Assembly (NCBI GenBank): GCA_934456365.1
Contig: CAKSHC010000005.1
Coordinates: forward strand, 62,001-126,000
Origin: an uncultured Eubacteriales bacterium
GTDB taxonomy: Bacteria > Bacillota > Clostridia > Oscillospirales > UMGS1783
Reading direction: 5' to 3'
Length of the DNA: 64,000 nt
The position numbers and the translations under genes are program-made. The notes below the pieces were generated by a model. That model did no database searches and was not told the origin of the DNA. It saw nothing but the letters and a program-made list of their open reading frames with translations. How positions within the stretch are numbered: the first letter of the stretch is position 1; the number at the start of each line of letters is the position of its first letter. Below are positions 7,507 through 17,150 of this stretch, in pieces.

Positions 7507-8935
7507 ATCGGTTGTAAAGCGTGTTCCATCGACGGAAAAGCGCCGTGTCGATCGAGGCGATCTGCTCGGCGGTAAAGCGCACCCGCCAGTTGCCTTCGGC
7601 CCGCCCCGGCGTGTTGAAGCGGGTGTCCGCTCCGTAGCCCAAAAGATCGGGCAGCGGCAGGATCAGAAGCCCCGCCGCGCTCATCCAGAGAGCGCGCAGG
7701 ATCTCCCGGCAGTTTCGGCCCCAGTCGTCCGCGGGAAGACCGAGATACTCAAACACCCGCGCGCGCGTCCCCTCGTCCAGCTCCCAGAGAAAGCCCAGAA
7801 GGGTGTTGTTGTCGTGCGTGCCCGGATAGGCCGCCAGATGGGGCGTGTAGTTGTGCGGCAGATGCGGGTTTTTCGGATCGCCGTCAAACCCGAATTGAAA
7901 CACAGCCATCCCCGGATACCCCGCCTCGCTCAGCAGGGAATCCACCTTTTCGTCGATCAGCCCCAGGTTTTCGGCCAAAACCGGCTTGCCGCCTCCGGCC
8001 TCGTCCAACATGCGGCAAAAGGCCATCCCCGGCCCGGTTTCCCAGTGCCCTTCCCGCGCCGTTTCGGCTCCCGCCGGCACGCTCCAATAAGCCGCCGCCG
8101 CGCGGAAGTGATCGATCCGCAGCGCGTCGTAAAGCGAAAAGGCATAGACCGCCCGCTCCCGCCAGTAGGAGTAGCCGTCGCGCTTCATGTGCGCCCAGTC
8201 GTAAAGCGGATTTCCCCAAAGCTGCCCGTCGGCCGAAAAATAATCCGGCGGCACCCCGGCCACCGCTTTGGGCCGCCCCTTGCGGTCAAGCTGAAACTGC
8301 GCCGGATCGCGCCAAACATCCGCGCTGTCGAGCGCCACATAAAAGGGGAGATCCCCCAAAATGCTCACCCCGGCGGCCTTTGCGTAGTCATGCAGCGCCT
8401 CCCATTGCCGCGCAAACTCATACTGCATCCATTGCCAGGCAAAAAGCGCCGCTTCATCGGGCGTTTTCTCGGTCCATTCCCACCAGGGAAGCCCTCCGTT
8501 TTTCTCTTTGAGCGCCAGGAAAAGGCAGGTGTCGCCGATGCGCGGATTTTCCCGGATAAAACGCTCCACCGGCCCCCGGTCGGCCACCCGCCCGGCCGCC
8601 CGGCAAAGCAGAGCCAGCCGCTCGCGGTTCAAGCGATTGTATTCGCAGAGATAGGGCGATTCCTCCCGCGCGCTCTCCAGCTCCTCCCGGCTCAGAAGCC
8701 CTTCTTCAAAAAGAAGCTCCAGATCCAGATAAAAGGGATTGCCACCGAAGGACGAGGCGGAAAGATAGGGGGAATGATGCGCGTCCGGGATCCCGACGGG
8801 CAGAATCTGCCAAACGGAAAACCCCGCGTCCCGGATCGCGTCGATCCAGGCGCGCGCAGCCTTTCCCAGGCTCCCGCAGGAAAATCCGCCCGGCAGCGAA
8901 AACAAAGGCAGCAAAACGCCGCTCGCTCGTTTCAT
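7505..8935 (-). CDS. malQ: 4-alpha-glucanotransferase (amylomaltase)
   Basis: The 476-residue GH77 enzyme transfers maltosyl and longer units between alpha-1,4-glucans in the cytoplasm. It starts MKRASGVLLPLFSLPGGFSC; conserved landmarks include LPVGIPDAHHSPY (family: PxGxTGxxxSPY), LGDLPFYVALDSADVWRDP, ALRIDHFRA with the nucleophile Asp, ENLG with the acid/base Glu, and YPGTHDNNT with the third acidic residue. ATG at 8935 has GAGGTG just upstream; a longer frame lacks support. It diverges from the glycogen operon and would rework the malto-oligosaccharides released by GlgP. Confidence 0.95.
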   Translation of the reverse strand: MKRASGVLLPLFSLPGGFSCGSLGKAARAWIDAIRDAGFSVWQILPVGIPDAHHSPYLSASSFGGNPFYLDLELLFEEGLLSREELESAREESPYLCEYNRLNRERLALLCRAAGRVADRGPVERFIRENPRIGDTCLFLALKEKNGGLPWWEWTEKTPDEAALFAWQWMQYEFARQWEALHDYAKAAGVSILGDLPFYVALDSADVWRDPAQFQLDRKGRPKAVAGVPPDYFSADGQLWGNPLYDWAHMKRDGYSYWRERAVYAFSLYDALRIDHFRAAAAYWSVPAGAETAREGHWETGPGMAFCRMLDEAGGGKPVLAENLGLIDEKVDSLLSEAGYPGMAVFQFGFDGDPKNPHLPHNYTPHLAAYPGTHDNNTLLGFLWELDEGTRARVFEYLGLPADDWGRNCREILRALWMSAAGLLILPLPDLLGYGADTRFNTPGRAEGNWRVRFTAEQIASIDTALFRRWNTLYNR

Positions 8936-8953
8936 GTCATCACCTCGCCTCCT

Positions 8954-8982
8954 ATCATAGCCGATCCGCCCCAAAAAAACAA
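8954..8982 (-). promoter_or_regulatory. Possible minus-strand promoter of malQ
   Basis: On the minus strand TTGTTT (8982-8977), 17-bp spacer, TATGAT (8959-8954). The implied leader is only about 12 bases, but it includes CGAGGTGAT. Confidence 0.45.
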
Positions 8983-9013
8983 ACCTTTTTTTATACAAGC
9001 TTTCAAAAAACTA

Positions 9014-9042
9014 TGGAAAAGGAAGGAAAGGTCTGCTATAAT
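9014..9042 (+). promoter_or_regulatory. Promoter of the glycogen operon
   Basis: TGGAAA (9014-9019), 17-bp spacer, TGC-TATAAT extended -10 (9034-9042). It is the only clear promoter before the seven-gene run that ends at 19947. Confidence 0.75.
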
Positions 9043-9073
9043 AAAAATAAGAAATCAGAGGCGGTGTTGCAAC

Positions 9074-10945
9074 GTGAAAACATCGTACCCCAAAGAGCTG
9101 CAAAAATTTTATCAGGGCGTGTGCGACCGGGCATACACCTTCCTCGGCGCGCATAAAACGGTAAGGAACGGCGTGTCCGGCGTCGTCTTCCGCGTCTGGG
9201 CTCCCTGCGCCCGCGCCGTGTTCGTCACCGGCGATTTCAACTTCTGGAACACCGGCGACCTCCCCCTGCAAAAAGACCCCGGCGGGGTCTGGGAGGGGTT
9301 TTCTCCCTATGCCCGCGAGGGCGATCGCTATAAGTTTTTCATCCATCGCCCGGATGGAACCACCGTCTATAAAAGCGATCCCTACGCCACCCGCGCCGGC
9401 ACCCTGCCCGACACGGCCAGCGTCATCTGCGACCTCTCCGGCTTCTCCTGGCACGACCGCCGCTTCCGGGAGGACAAGCGCCGCCGCAGCGTGCTCGATC
9501 GCCCGGTCAATATCTACGAGCTCCACCTCGGCTCCTGGCGCACCCATGCCGACGGGTCGCCCCTTTCTTATGACGAGATCGCCGACCAGCTCATCCCCTA
9601 TGTCCAGAAAATGGGATATACCCATATCGAGCTCATGCCCGTCACCGAATATCCCTATCCGCCCTCCTGGGGCTATCAGGTCACCGGCTACTTCGCCCCC
9701 ACCCATCGCTACGGCGAGCCAAAAAGCTTCATGCGCTTTATCGACCGCTGCCATGGCGCCGGCCTCTCGGTGATCCTCGATTGGGTCCCCGCCCATTTCC
9801 CCAAGGATGAAAACGGCCTCTATGAATTCGACGGGACCTGCTGCTACGAGCTCAGCGACCCCGAAATGAACGAGCATCCCGAGTGGAACACCCGCATTTT
9901 CGACTACGGCCGCTTCGAGGTGCGCTCCTTTCTTCTGTCCAGCGCCCTCTTCTGGATCCGCGAGTATCATATCGACGGGCTGCGGGTCGACGCCGTGGCC
10001 TCCATGCTCTATCTCGACTACGGCCGCACGCATTTCAAGCCCAACCGCTTCGGCGGAAGGGAAAACCTCGAGGCGATCGAATTTCTGCGCCTGCTCAACC
10101 GCGCCGCCTTCGCCGAGGAACCGGCCGTGCTCATGATCGCCGAGGAATCCACCGCTTTCCCCATGGTCACAAAACCCCCCGAGGCGGGCGGCCTCGGCTT
10201 CAATTTCAAGTGGAATATGGGCTGGATGAACGATATGCTCGCCTATATGTCCACCGATCCCCTCTTCCGCAAGGGCTGCCACAACCGGCTCACCTTTTCC
10301 CTCACCTATGCCTTCTCGGAGAATTTCATTCTCCCCCTGTCCCACGACGAGGTGGTCCACGGCAAACGATCCATGATCGAAAAAATGCCCGGCGACTACG
10401 ACCAGAAATTCGACCAGCTGCGCCTGTTTTACGCCTATATGATCGCCCACCCCGGCAAAAAGCTCACCTTTATGGGCAATGAATTCGCCCAGTTCATCGA
10501 GTGGGACTTCAAAAAACAGCTCGACTGGTTTTTGCTCGATTATGAAAAGCACGCCAAAATGCAGGAATTCGTCCGCCTTCTCAACCGGTTCTATCTCAAA
10601 AATCCCGCCTTCTGGGAAAACGAGCACGGCTGGGACGGCTTCTCCTGGATCAGCGCCGACGACCGGGATCAGAGCGTGATCGCCTTCCGGCGCATCGATT
10701 CCCAGGGCGGCGAGATCATCTGCCTCTTCAATTTCACCCCCATCCCCCGCGAGCACTACCGGATCGGCCTTCCCGCAAAGGGCGCCTACCGTCCCGTCTT
10801 CTCGTCAGACGAGGCTTCCTTCGGCGGAAAGGGAGACCCGCTCTATCTTGTAAAAGCGCAGGAAAGCCCGATGCACGGCCTGCCCTTTTCGGGCGAGTTT
10901 TCGCTGCCTGCGTCGTCCGCCATCTTTTACCGGATGCAAAAATAA
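9074..10945 (+). CDS. glgB: 1,4-alpha-glucan branching enzyme
   Basis: The 623-residue GH13 enzyme introduces alpha-1,6 branches into glycogen. A CBM48-type N-terminal domain (GVSGVVFRVWAPCARAVFVT) precedes the catalytic barrel; visible catalytic residues are Asp306 (DGLRVDAVASM), Glu357 (AEESTAFP) and Asp425 (LPLSHDEVVHGK). The start is the GTG at 9074, preceded by AGAGGCGGTG; the open frame runs far upstream only because the malQ antisense strand lacks stops. It heads the glycogen operon, 24 bases before glgC. Length is typical of short-N-terminus GlgB enzymes. Confidence 0.96.
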   Translation: MKTSYPKELQKFYQGVCDRAYTFLGAHKTVRNGVSGVVFRVWAPCARAVFVTGDFNFWNTGDLPLQKDPGGVWEGFSPYAREGDRYKFFIHRPDGTTVYKSDPYATRAGTLPDTASVICDLSGFSWHDRRFREDKRRRSVLDRPVNIYELHLGSWRTHADGSPLSYDEIADQLIPYVQKMGYTHIELMPVTEYPYPPSWGYQVTGYFAPTHRYGEPKSFMRFIDRCHGAGLSVILDWVPAHFPKDENGLYEFDGTCCYELSDPEMNEHPEWNTRIFDYGRFEVRSFLLSSALFWIREYHIDGLRVDAVASMLYLDYGRTHFKPNRFGGRENLEAIEFLRLLNRAAFAEEPAVLMIAEESTAFPMVTKPPEAGGLGFNFKWNMGWMNDMLAYMSTDPLFRKGCHNRLTFSLTYAFSENFILPLSHDEVVHGKRSMIEKMPGDYDQKFDQLRLFYAYMIAHPGKKLTFMGNEFAQFIEWDFKKQLDWFLLDYEKHAKMQEFVRLLNRFYLKNPAFWENEHGWDGFSWISADDRDQSVIAFRRIDSQGGEIICLFNFTPIPREHYRIGLPAKGAYRPVFSSDEASFGGKGDPLYLVKAQESPMHGLPFSGEFSLPASSAIFYRMQK

Positions 10946-10969
10946 ATCGCCCTGTAAGGAGGAAATGTA

Positions 10970-12160
10970 GTGGTTTTTCAGAAAAAAGACTGCGTCGCCA
11001 TGATCCTGGCGGGCGGGCAGGGAAGCCGCCTGCTCGTGCTGACCGAAAACACAGCCAAACCGGCCGTGCCCTTCGGCGGAAAATACCGTTTGATCGATTT
11101 TCCCCTTTCCAATTGCGTCAACTCCGGCATCGACACGGTGGGAATCCTCACCCAGTATCAACCCCTCCAGCTCAATGAGTACATCGGCAACGGCCAGCCC
11201 TGGGGCCTCAACAGCTCCCGCGGCGGCATCCACGTGCTCTCTCCCTACTCCAAAAGCGCCAGCTCGGAATGGTATAAGGGCACGGCCAACGCCATCTACC
11301 AGAATATCTCCTTCATTGAGCGCTACCACCCCAAAAACGTCCTCATCCTCTCGGGCGACCATATCTATAAAATGAACTACGCCCTCATGATGGCCGAGCA
11401 CGAGAAAAATCAGGCCGACTGCACCATCGCCGTCCTCGACGTTTCCCTCGAGGAAGCCTCCCGCTTCGGCATCATGAACGCCCACCCCGACGGGCGCATC
11501 TTCGAGTTTGAGGAAAAGCCCAAAAATCCCAAAAGCACCAAGGCCTCGATGGGCATCTATATCTTCCGCTGGGAGGTTTTGAAAAAATACCTCATCGCCG
11601 ACAACGACGATCCCAAATCCAGCAACGACTTCGGGAAAAACGTCATCCCCCGCATGCTCGAGGACGGGCATAAGCTCTATGCCTACTCCTTCCGCGGCTA
11701 CTGGAAGGATGTCGGCACCATCGACAGCCTCTGGGAATCCAATATGGATATCCTCGGCCGCGAGCCCAAGCTGAATCTCGACGATCCCGAAAACCGTATC
11801 TACGCCCGCAACTACGCCCACCCCTCCAGCTTCATCGCCAAGGGCGCCGAGGTGGTCAATTCCTATGTGGCGGAAGGCAGCGCCGTCTACGGCAAGGTCG
11901 TCAACAGCATCATCTCCACCGGCTGCACCATCGAGAAAGACGCCGAGATCCACGATAGCTTCGTCATGCCCGGCGCCTCCATCGGCCGGCGCTCGATCGT
12001 GCGCTATGCCATCATCGGGGAAGACGCCACCGTCCACGACAACGCCCGCATCGGCGATTCCCCCGAATTCTACGATAAGCATAAATGGGGCATCGCCGTC
12101 GTCGGCAAGGATAAGGTGGTCGAACAGAACAAGATCCTTCTCCCCAAGGAAATCTACTAA
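10970..12160 (+). CDS. glgC: Glucose-1-phosphate adenylyltransferase, catalytic subunit GlgC
   Basis: The 396-residue enzyme makes ADP-glucose from glucose 1-phosphate and ATP, the committed step of glycogen synthesis. The nucleotidyltransferase signature AGGQGSRL (residues 14-21), then KPAVPFGGKYRLIDFPLSNC and a C-terminal left-handed beta-helix, are clear. It uses a GTG start with AAGGAGG eight bases upstream. glgD follows at once; in Bacillota the two subunits form a heteromer. The residue after GSRL is Leu. Confidence 0.96.
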   Translation: MVFQKKDCVAMILAGGQGSRLLVLTENTAKPAVPFGGKYRLIDFPLSNCVNSGIDTVGILTQYQPLQLNEYIGNGQPWGLNSSRGGIHVLSPYSKSASSEWYKGTANAIYQNISFIERYHPKNVLILSGDHIYKMNYALMMAEHEKNQADCTIAVLDVSLEEASRFGIMNAHPDGRIFEFEEKPKNPKSTKASMGIYIFRWEVLKKYLIADNDDPKSSNDFGKNVIPRMLEDGHKLYAYSFRGYWKDVGTIDSLWESNMDILGREPKLNLDDPENRIYARNYAHPSSFIAKGAEVVNSYVAEGSAVYGKVVNSIISTGCTIEKDAEIHDSFVMPGASIGRRSIVRYAIIGEDATVHDNARIGDSPEFYDKHKWGIAVVGKDKVVEQNKILLPKEIY

Positions 12161-12173
12161 GGAGGGCACCGAA

Positions 12174-13283
12174 ATGAAAGCGATGGGCGTGATCTTTTCC
12201 AATATCTACGACAGCAGTCTCGGCGAGCTGACCAACCACCGCACGGTCGCCTCCCTTCCCTTCGGCGGCCGCTACCGGCAGATCGATTTTATTCTCTCCA
12301 GCATGTCCAATTCCGGGATTTACAACATCGGAATCATCACAAAATATAACTACCGCTCCCTGATGGACCATCTCGGCAACTGCTCCGATTGGGACCTCAA
12401 CCGCAAAAACGAGGGCGTGGTCATCCTGCCGCCGTTTGCCAGCGGCAATATGGGCGTCTATAAGGGCAAGCTCGAAGCCCTCTATTCCGCCGTGCGCTTT
12501 ATCGATAACCCCAACTACGACGTCGTGGTCGTCAGCGATTCCACCGTCTTGTGCAACATCGATTTCCGCCCCGCCATCGAGCAGCATATCCAGTCCGGCG
12601 CCGACGTCACGGTCGTGGCCAACCGCCAGGCCGATGGCCGCCGCCATCCGCTGGTGCTCGAAGCCCAGAAAGACGGTAAGGTCCGCTCGCTCCGCCTCGA
12701 TTCGGCCGCCGACGAGGGCTCGCTCGTCGGTATGGGCATGTTCATCTTCACCCGCCGCAAGCTTGTCGACGCCATCAACGATTCCTATTCCCGCGGCCTC
12801 GTGCATCTGGAGAGGGATTATATCCAGCGCCAGTTCAACGATAAGCAGCTCCGGGTCTTCGCCTATCCCTTCGAGGGTGTCGTTTTGCGCAATGAGGATA
12901 CCCGCAGCTACTACGCCAACAGCCTCGCCCTCCTGAAAAAAGAGGTGCGCGACGGGCTGTTCTGCAGCGAGCGCCCGGTCTATACCAAAGTGCGCGACGA
13001 AATCCCCACCTACTACGGAGAGGGGAGCGAGGTCCAGGATTGCCTGATTGCCGACGGCTGCCGCGTCTTCGGCCATGTGGAAAACAGCGTCATCTTCCGC
13101 GACGTCAGCATCGCCGCCGGCGCCGAGATTAAATCCTGCATCGTCATGCAGGGCACGGTGATCGGGAAAAACGCCCGCCTCGAATGCGTGATTCTGGATA
13201 AAAACGTAACCGTGTCCGACGGAGCCGTCCTCAAGGGCACCCCGCAGCATGCCGTGATTGTCAAAAAAGGAGAACTGGTATGA
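12174..13283 (+). CDS. glgD: Glucose-1-phosphate adenylyltransferase, GlgD subunit
   Basis: A 369-residue GlgC paralogue. It keeps the fold (SLPFGGRYRQIDFILSSMSN, C-terminal beta-helix repeats) but lacks the GGQGSRL nucleotide-binding loop: its N-terminus is AMGVIFSNIYDSSLGELTNH instead. This is the known pattern of GlgD, which is inactive or weak alone and raises the activity of GlgC in Gram-positive bacteria. ATG at 12174 follows AAGGAGG. Its stop overlaps the glgA start (ATGA), so translation is coupled. Confidence 0.93.
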   Translation: MKAMGVIFSNIYDSSLGELTNHRTVASLPFGGRYRQIDFILSSMSNSGIYNIGIITKYNYRSLMDHLGNCSDWDLNRKNEGVVILPPFASGNMGVYKGKLEALYSAVRFIDNPNYDVVVVSDSTVLCNIDFRPAIEQHIQSGADVTVVANRQADGRRHPLVLEAQKDGKVRSLRLDSAADEGSLVGMGMFIFTRRKLVDAINDSYSRGLVHLERDYIQRQFNDKQLRVFAYPFEGVVLRNEDTRSYYANSLALLKKEVRDGLFCSERPVYTKVRDEIPTYYGEGSEVQDCLIADGCRVFGHVENSVIFRDVSIAAGAEIKSCIVMQGTVIGKNARLECVILDKNVTVSDGAVLKGTPQHAVIVKKGELV

Positions 13284-14713
13284 AAATCGTCTTCGCGGCC
13301 AGCGAAGCGGCCCCCTATCTGAAAACCGGAGGCCTGGGCGACGTTGCCCAGGCCCTTCCCGCAGCGCTGGCGCGGCAGGCCGATACCGAGGTCTTCCTCT
13401 TTCTGCCCTATTACGGGAAAATGAAGGCCGATCCCTCCCTCCCGGTCGAATTCGTCAAAAGCTTCGGGGTCGATCTCTCCTGGCGCCGCCAGCACGTCGG
13501 CCTCTTCCGGGTGAAAAACCGCGCCCGAAAGCTGCGGGTCTATCTGATCGACAACGAATATTATTTCAAACGCGACGGGGTCTACGGCTATCCCGACGAC
13601 GGCGAGCGCTTCGCCTATTTCTCCCGCGCCCTGCTCGAAAGCCTCGTCCAGCTCGACCTGCACCCCGACGTCATCCATTGCAACGACTGGCAAACCGCTC
13701 TCGTCCCCCTCTTTCTGCATTCCTTCTACCAGGAATCCCTCGGCGGGGCGAAAACGGTCTTTTCCATCCATAATATCGAGTACCAGGGCAAAGCCGATCC
13801 CTATTTCATTCCCGATGTCCTCGGCCTGCCCGCCTCCTGCACCAACACCCTCCTCTTCGACGGCTGCGTCAACTTCCTCAAAAGCGCTATCCTTTCTTCC
13901 GATGCCGTCACCACCGTCAGCCGCACCTATGCCGAGGAGCTCTTCTATCCCTACTATGCCCACGGGCTCGACGGCGTGATCCGCGACCACGCCTTCAAGC
14001 TGCGCGGCATCGTCAACGGCATCGATGTAAAGCAGAATAACCCGGCCCACGATCCGAACCTCGCCCAGCCCTATACCGCGCAAACCCTGCGCGAGGGCAA
14101 GGCCGCCAACAAACGGGCCCTGCAGGAAAAAACGGGCCTTGCCCGGCGGGCGGACGTCCCCCTCATCGGCCTCGTTTCCCGCCTGGCCGAGCATAAGGGG
14201 CTCGATCTGATCGCCGCCGTGCTCGAAGAGCTGATGCGCTGGGATGTCCAGCTCTGCTTTTTGGGCACCGGGGAAGCGCGCTACGAGCGCCTGCTGCGCG
14301 ACTGCGCCGCCGCCCATCCCGACCGCTTCTCCATGAACCTCGCCTTCAGCACCTCTCTTGCCTCGCAGATCTACGCCGCGTCAGACCTCTATCTCATGCC
14401 CTCCAAAAGCGAGCCCTGCGGCCTGTCGCAGCTGATCGCCATGCGCTATGGCGCCGTCCCGGTCGTCCATGCCGTCGGCGGCCTGAAGGATACCGTTCCT
14501 CCCTATGAAGGCGAAACCGGCAGCGGATTTACCTTCCAGTCCTACAACGCCGGCGATATGCTCGGCGCCCTTTCCCGCGCCCTCGGCCTCTACGGCGGCG
14601 ACCGCCCGGCCTGGGACGCGCTCTGCGCCCGCAATATGCGCCGCGACTTCTCGTGGGACAAGCCCGCCCTCGAATACAGAAGCCTCTACAACCAATTAAC
14701 CGGTCAGGCATAA
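13280..14713 (+). CDS. glgA: Glycogen synthase (ADP-glucose)
   Basis: The 477-residue GT5 enzyme elongates alpha-1,4-glucan with ADP-glucose. The N-terminal ADP-glucose motif KTGGLGDV (residues 15-22) and the C-terminal nucleotide-binding region with PSKSEPCGLSQLIAMRYG are both intact, and VSRLAEHKGLDL marks the second Rossmann domain. Its length equals that of E. coli GlgA. Its ATG overlaps the glgD stop by four bases; glgP starts 28 bases after its end. Confidence 0.96.
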   Translation: MKIVFAASEAAPYLKTGGLGDVAQALPAALARQADTEVFLFLPYYGKMKADPSLPVEFVKSFGVDLSWRRQHVGLFRVKNRARKLRVYLIDNEYYFKRDGVYGYPDDGERFAYFSRALLESLVQLDLHPDVIHCNDWQTALVPLFLHSFYQESLGGAKTVFSIHNIEYQGKADPYFIPDVLGLPASCTNTLLFDGCVNFLKSAILSSDAVTTVSRTYAEELFYPYYAHGLDGVIRDHAFKLRGIVNGIDVKQNNPAHDPNLAQPYTAQTLREGKAANKRALQEKTGLARRADVPLIGLVSRLAEHKGLDLIAAVLEELMRWDVQLCFLGTGEARYERLLRDCAAAHPDRFSMNLAFSTSLASQIYAASDLYLMPSKSEPCGLSQLIAMRYGAVPVVHAVGGLKDTVPPYEGETGSGFTFQSYNAGDMLGALSRALGLYGGDRPAWDALCARNMRRDFSWDKPALEYRSLYNQLTGQA

Positions 14714-14741
14714 ACTGGATAAAAAACGAAGGAGATCATCC

Positions 14742-17150
14742 ATGCAATTCGGCTCCCTTTCCCTGCTCGATAAGCTCAACGAAACCTCCGCCCGCCTTTT
14801 CAGCTGCTCCCTTGCGGAAGCCACCGAAAAGCAGGCCTATCAGACTGTCTGCACCTTTCTGCGCGAGCACCTCGCCGCCAAACGAAAGGAATATACCGAT
14901 TCCTTCCCCGAGAAAGGCCGTAAGCAGGTCTACTATATGTCGATGGAGTTTCTCGTCGGCACCTCTCTGCGCAACAACCTCTTCAACCTCGGCCTCGAGG
15001 AGGAAATGAAAAAGGTCCTCAAGGCCCAGGGGATCTGCCTCGAAAACCTCTATGAAATGGATCCCGATGCCGGCCTCGGCAACGGAGGCCTCGGCCGCCT
15101 CGCCTCCTGCTACCTCGATTCCCTCACCGGCGAGGAGCTGCCCGCTACCGGCTTTTCCATCCGCTATGAATTCGGCATCTTCAAGCAGAAGATCATCGAC
15201 GGCTGGCAGGTCGAATTCCCCGATAACTGGCTGGAAAACGGCGAGGTCTGGCTCCAGCCCCGCTACGACGAAAGCTATGAAATCAAATTCGGCGGCAAGA
15301 TCGACGAGTGGTTCGACAACGGCCAGTTCCGCGTGGCCCAGTCGGGCTATCAGAGCGTCGTCGCCGTGCCGTATGATATGTATATCTCCGGTTACCACAG
15401 CAAGGCTGTCAATAAGCTCGTGCTCTGGAGCGCCAAGCTCCCGTCTTTCGATATGAATGCCTTCTCGCGCGGGGAATATGTCCGCTCCCTCGAGCAAAAC
15501 ACCATGGCCGAGGTCATCTCCAAGGTCCTCTATCCCGCCGATAACCATATCGAGGGCAAGCGCCTGCGCCTAAAGCAGCAGTACCTCCTCTGCTCGGCCT
15601 CTCTCCAGAGTATCCTTGCCGCCCACCTGAAAAAGCACGGCACCCTCGACAACCTGCCCGACTATGTCGCCATCCATATCAACGACACCCATCCCGCCCT
15701 CTGCGTGCCCGAGCTGATGCGCCTCCTGATGGATGAGCATGGCTACGGCTGGGACGCCGCCTGGGCCATCGCGCAGGCCACCCTTTCCTATACCAACCAT
15801 ACCGTCATGAGCGAGGCGCTCGAGCGCTGGAGCGAGTGGCTCTTTGCCGAGCAGCTCCCGCGCGTCTATTCCATCGTCCGCGAAATCAACCGCCGCCTCA
15901 CCGAAAAGCTCTCCCAGGCCTATCCGGGCGATACCGGCAAGATCGAGTATATGTCGGTCATCGCCGGCGGGGAAGTGCGCATGGCCAACCTCTGCCTGGC
16001 CTGCTGCCATAAGATCAACGGCGTGTCCAAGCTCCATACCGAAATTCTGGAAAACAGCATCTTCCATGATTATTATGTCCTCAAGCCCGATCGCTTCCTC
16101 AACGTCACCAACGGCATCGCCTACCGCCGCTGGCTCTGCCAGTCCAATCCCGAGCTCTCGGCCTACCTCCAGAAGCGCATCGGAAAGGGCTTTTTGAAGG
16201 ACGCCAACGCCCTCGAAGCCCTTCTCAAGGATCGCGACGATCCCCAAACCCTCCAGGACCTCACCGTCATCAAGCGCCATAATAAGGAACGGCTGTGCTG
16301 CCTAGTCGCCGAGCGCAACGGGATCTCCCTCGACCCCGATTCCCTTTTTGACGTTCAGATCAAGCGCCTGCACGAGTATAAGCGCCAGCTCCTCAATGTG
16401 CTTCAGATCCTGCACCTGTACTGCGAGATCAAGAACAATCCCTCCGCCGCCTTCACCCCCCGCACCTTCATCTTCGGCGCCAAGGCCTCGGCCGGATACG
16501 ACCTTGCCAAGCAGATCATCAGCCTGATCGTTGCCGTGGCCGATTTTATCAACGCCGACCCCGTCGTGCGCGACCGGCTCCGGGTCGTCTTCATCGAGGA
16601 TTATAAGGTGTCGCTCGCCGAGATCATCATCCCCGCCGCCGAAATCTCCGAGCAGATCTCCATCGCCGGAAAAGAAGCCTCGGGCACGAGCAATATGAAG
16701 CTGATGATCAACGGCGCCGTCACCCTCGGCACCCTCGATGGCGCCAACGTCGAGATCTTCGAGCGGGTCGGAAAAGAGAATATGTTCCTCTTCGGCCTCA
16801 CGGTCGACCAGGTGCGCGACCTTTGGGCCCGCGGCTATAACCCCGGCGATTACCTCGCCAGCGATCCCCGCCTGAAAGAGGTCATCGGCATGCTCACCAG
16901 CGGCATTCTGGGCAAAAAGTTCGACGAGATCGCCGCCAGCCTGCTCACCAACCGCTACGGCGTGGCCGACCAGTATATGACCTGCGCCGACTTTTCGGAT
17001 TATGTTCGCGCCCAGCAGGAGGTGTCGGAAGCCTATCGCGACCGGACCCGCTTTGCCAAAATGTCCCTGACCAACATCGCCCGCGCCGGCGTCTTCTCGG
17101 CCGACCGTTCGGTGCTGGAATACGCCGAGAAAATCTGGAATCTGAAATAA
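14742..17150 (+). CDS. glgP: Glycogen/starch phosphorylase
   Basis: The 802-residue GT35 enzyme releases glucose 1-phosphate from glycogen ends. The pyridoxal-phosphate site is EASGTSNMKLMINGAVTLGT with Lys653; other landmarks are YYMSMEFLVG, GNGGLGRLASCYLDS and HINDTHPAL. A GAAGGAG site precedes the ATG. The enzyme is complete (family about 800-830). Its TAA shares one base with the next ATG (TAATG), which couples it to the GH13 gene. Confidence 0.97.
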   Translation: MQFGSLSLLDKLNETSARLFSCSLAEATEKQAYQTVCTFLREHLAAKRKEYTDSFPEKGRKQVYYMSMEFLVGTSLRNNLFNLGLEEEMKKVLKAQGICLENLYEMDPDAGLGNGGLGRLASCYLDSLTGEELPATGFSIRYEFGIFKQKIIDGWQVEFPDNWLENGEVWLQPRYDESYEIKFGGKIDEWFDNGQFRVAQSGYQSVVAVPYDMYISGYHSKAVNKLVLWSAKLPSFDMNAFSRGEYVRSLEQNTMAEVISKVLYPADNHIEGKRLRLKQQYLLCSASLQSILAAHLKKHGTLDNLPDYVAIHINDTHPALCVPELMRLLMDEHGYGWDAAWAIAQATLSYTNHTVMSEALERWSEWLFAEQLPRVYSIVREINRRLTEKLSQAYPGDTGKIEYMSVIAGGEVRMANLCLACCHKINGVSKLHTEILENSIFHDYYVLKPDRFLNVTNGIAYRRWLCQSNPELSAYLQKRIGKGFLKDANALEALLKDRDDPQTLQDLTVIKRHNKERLCCLVAERNGISLDPDSLFDVQIKRLHEYKRQLLNVLQILHLYCEIKNNPSAAFTPRTFIFGAKASAGYDLAKQIISLIVAVADFINADPVVRDRLRVVFIEDYKVSLAEIIIPAAEISEQISIAGKEASGTSNMKLMINGAVTLGTLDGANVEIFERVGKENMFLFGLTVDQVRDLWARGYNPGDYLASDPRLKEVIGMLTSGILGKKFDEIAASLLTNRYGVADQYMTCADFSDYVRAQQEVSEAYRDRTRFAKMSLTNIARAGVFSADRSVLEYAEKIWNLK

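Noticed and set aside
7814..9073. A 420-codon N-terminal extension of GlgB
   Set aside because: It reads through the antisense of malQ and through the operon promoter. The GTG at 9074 has a ribosome site and gives a normal GlgB length.
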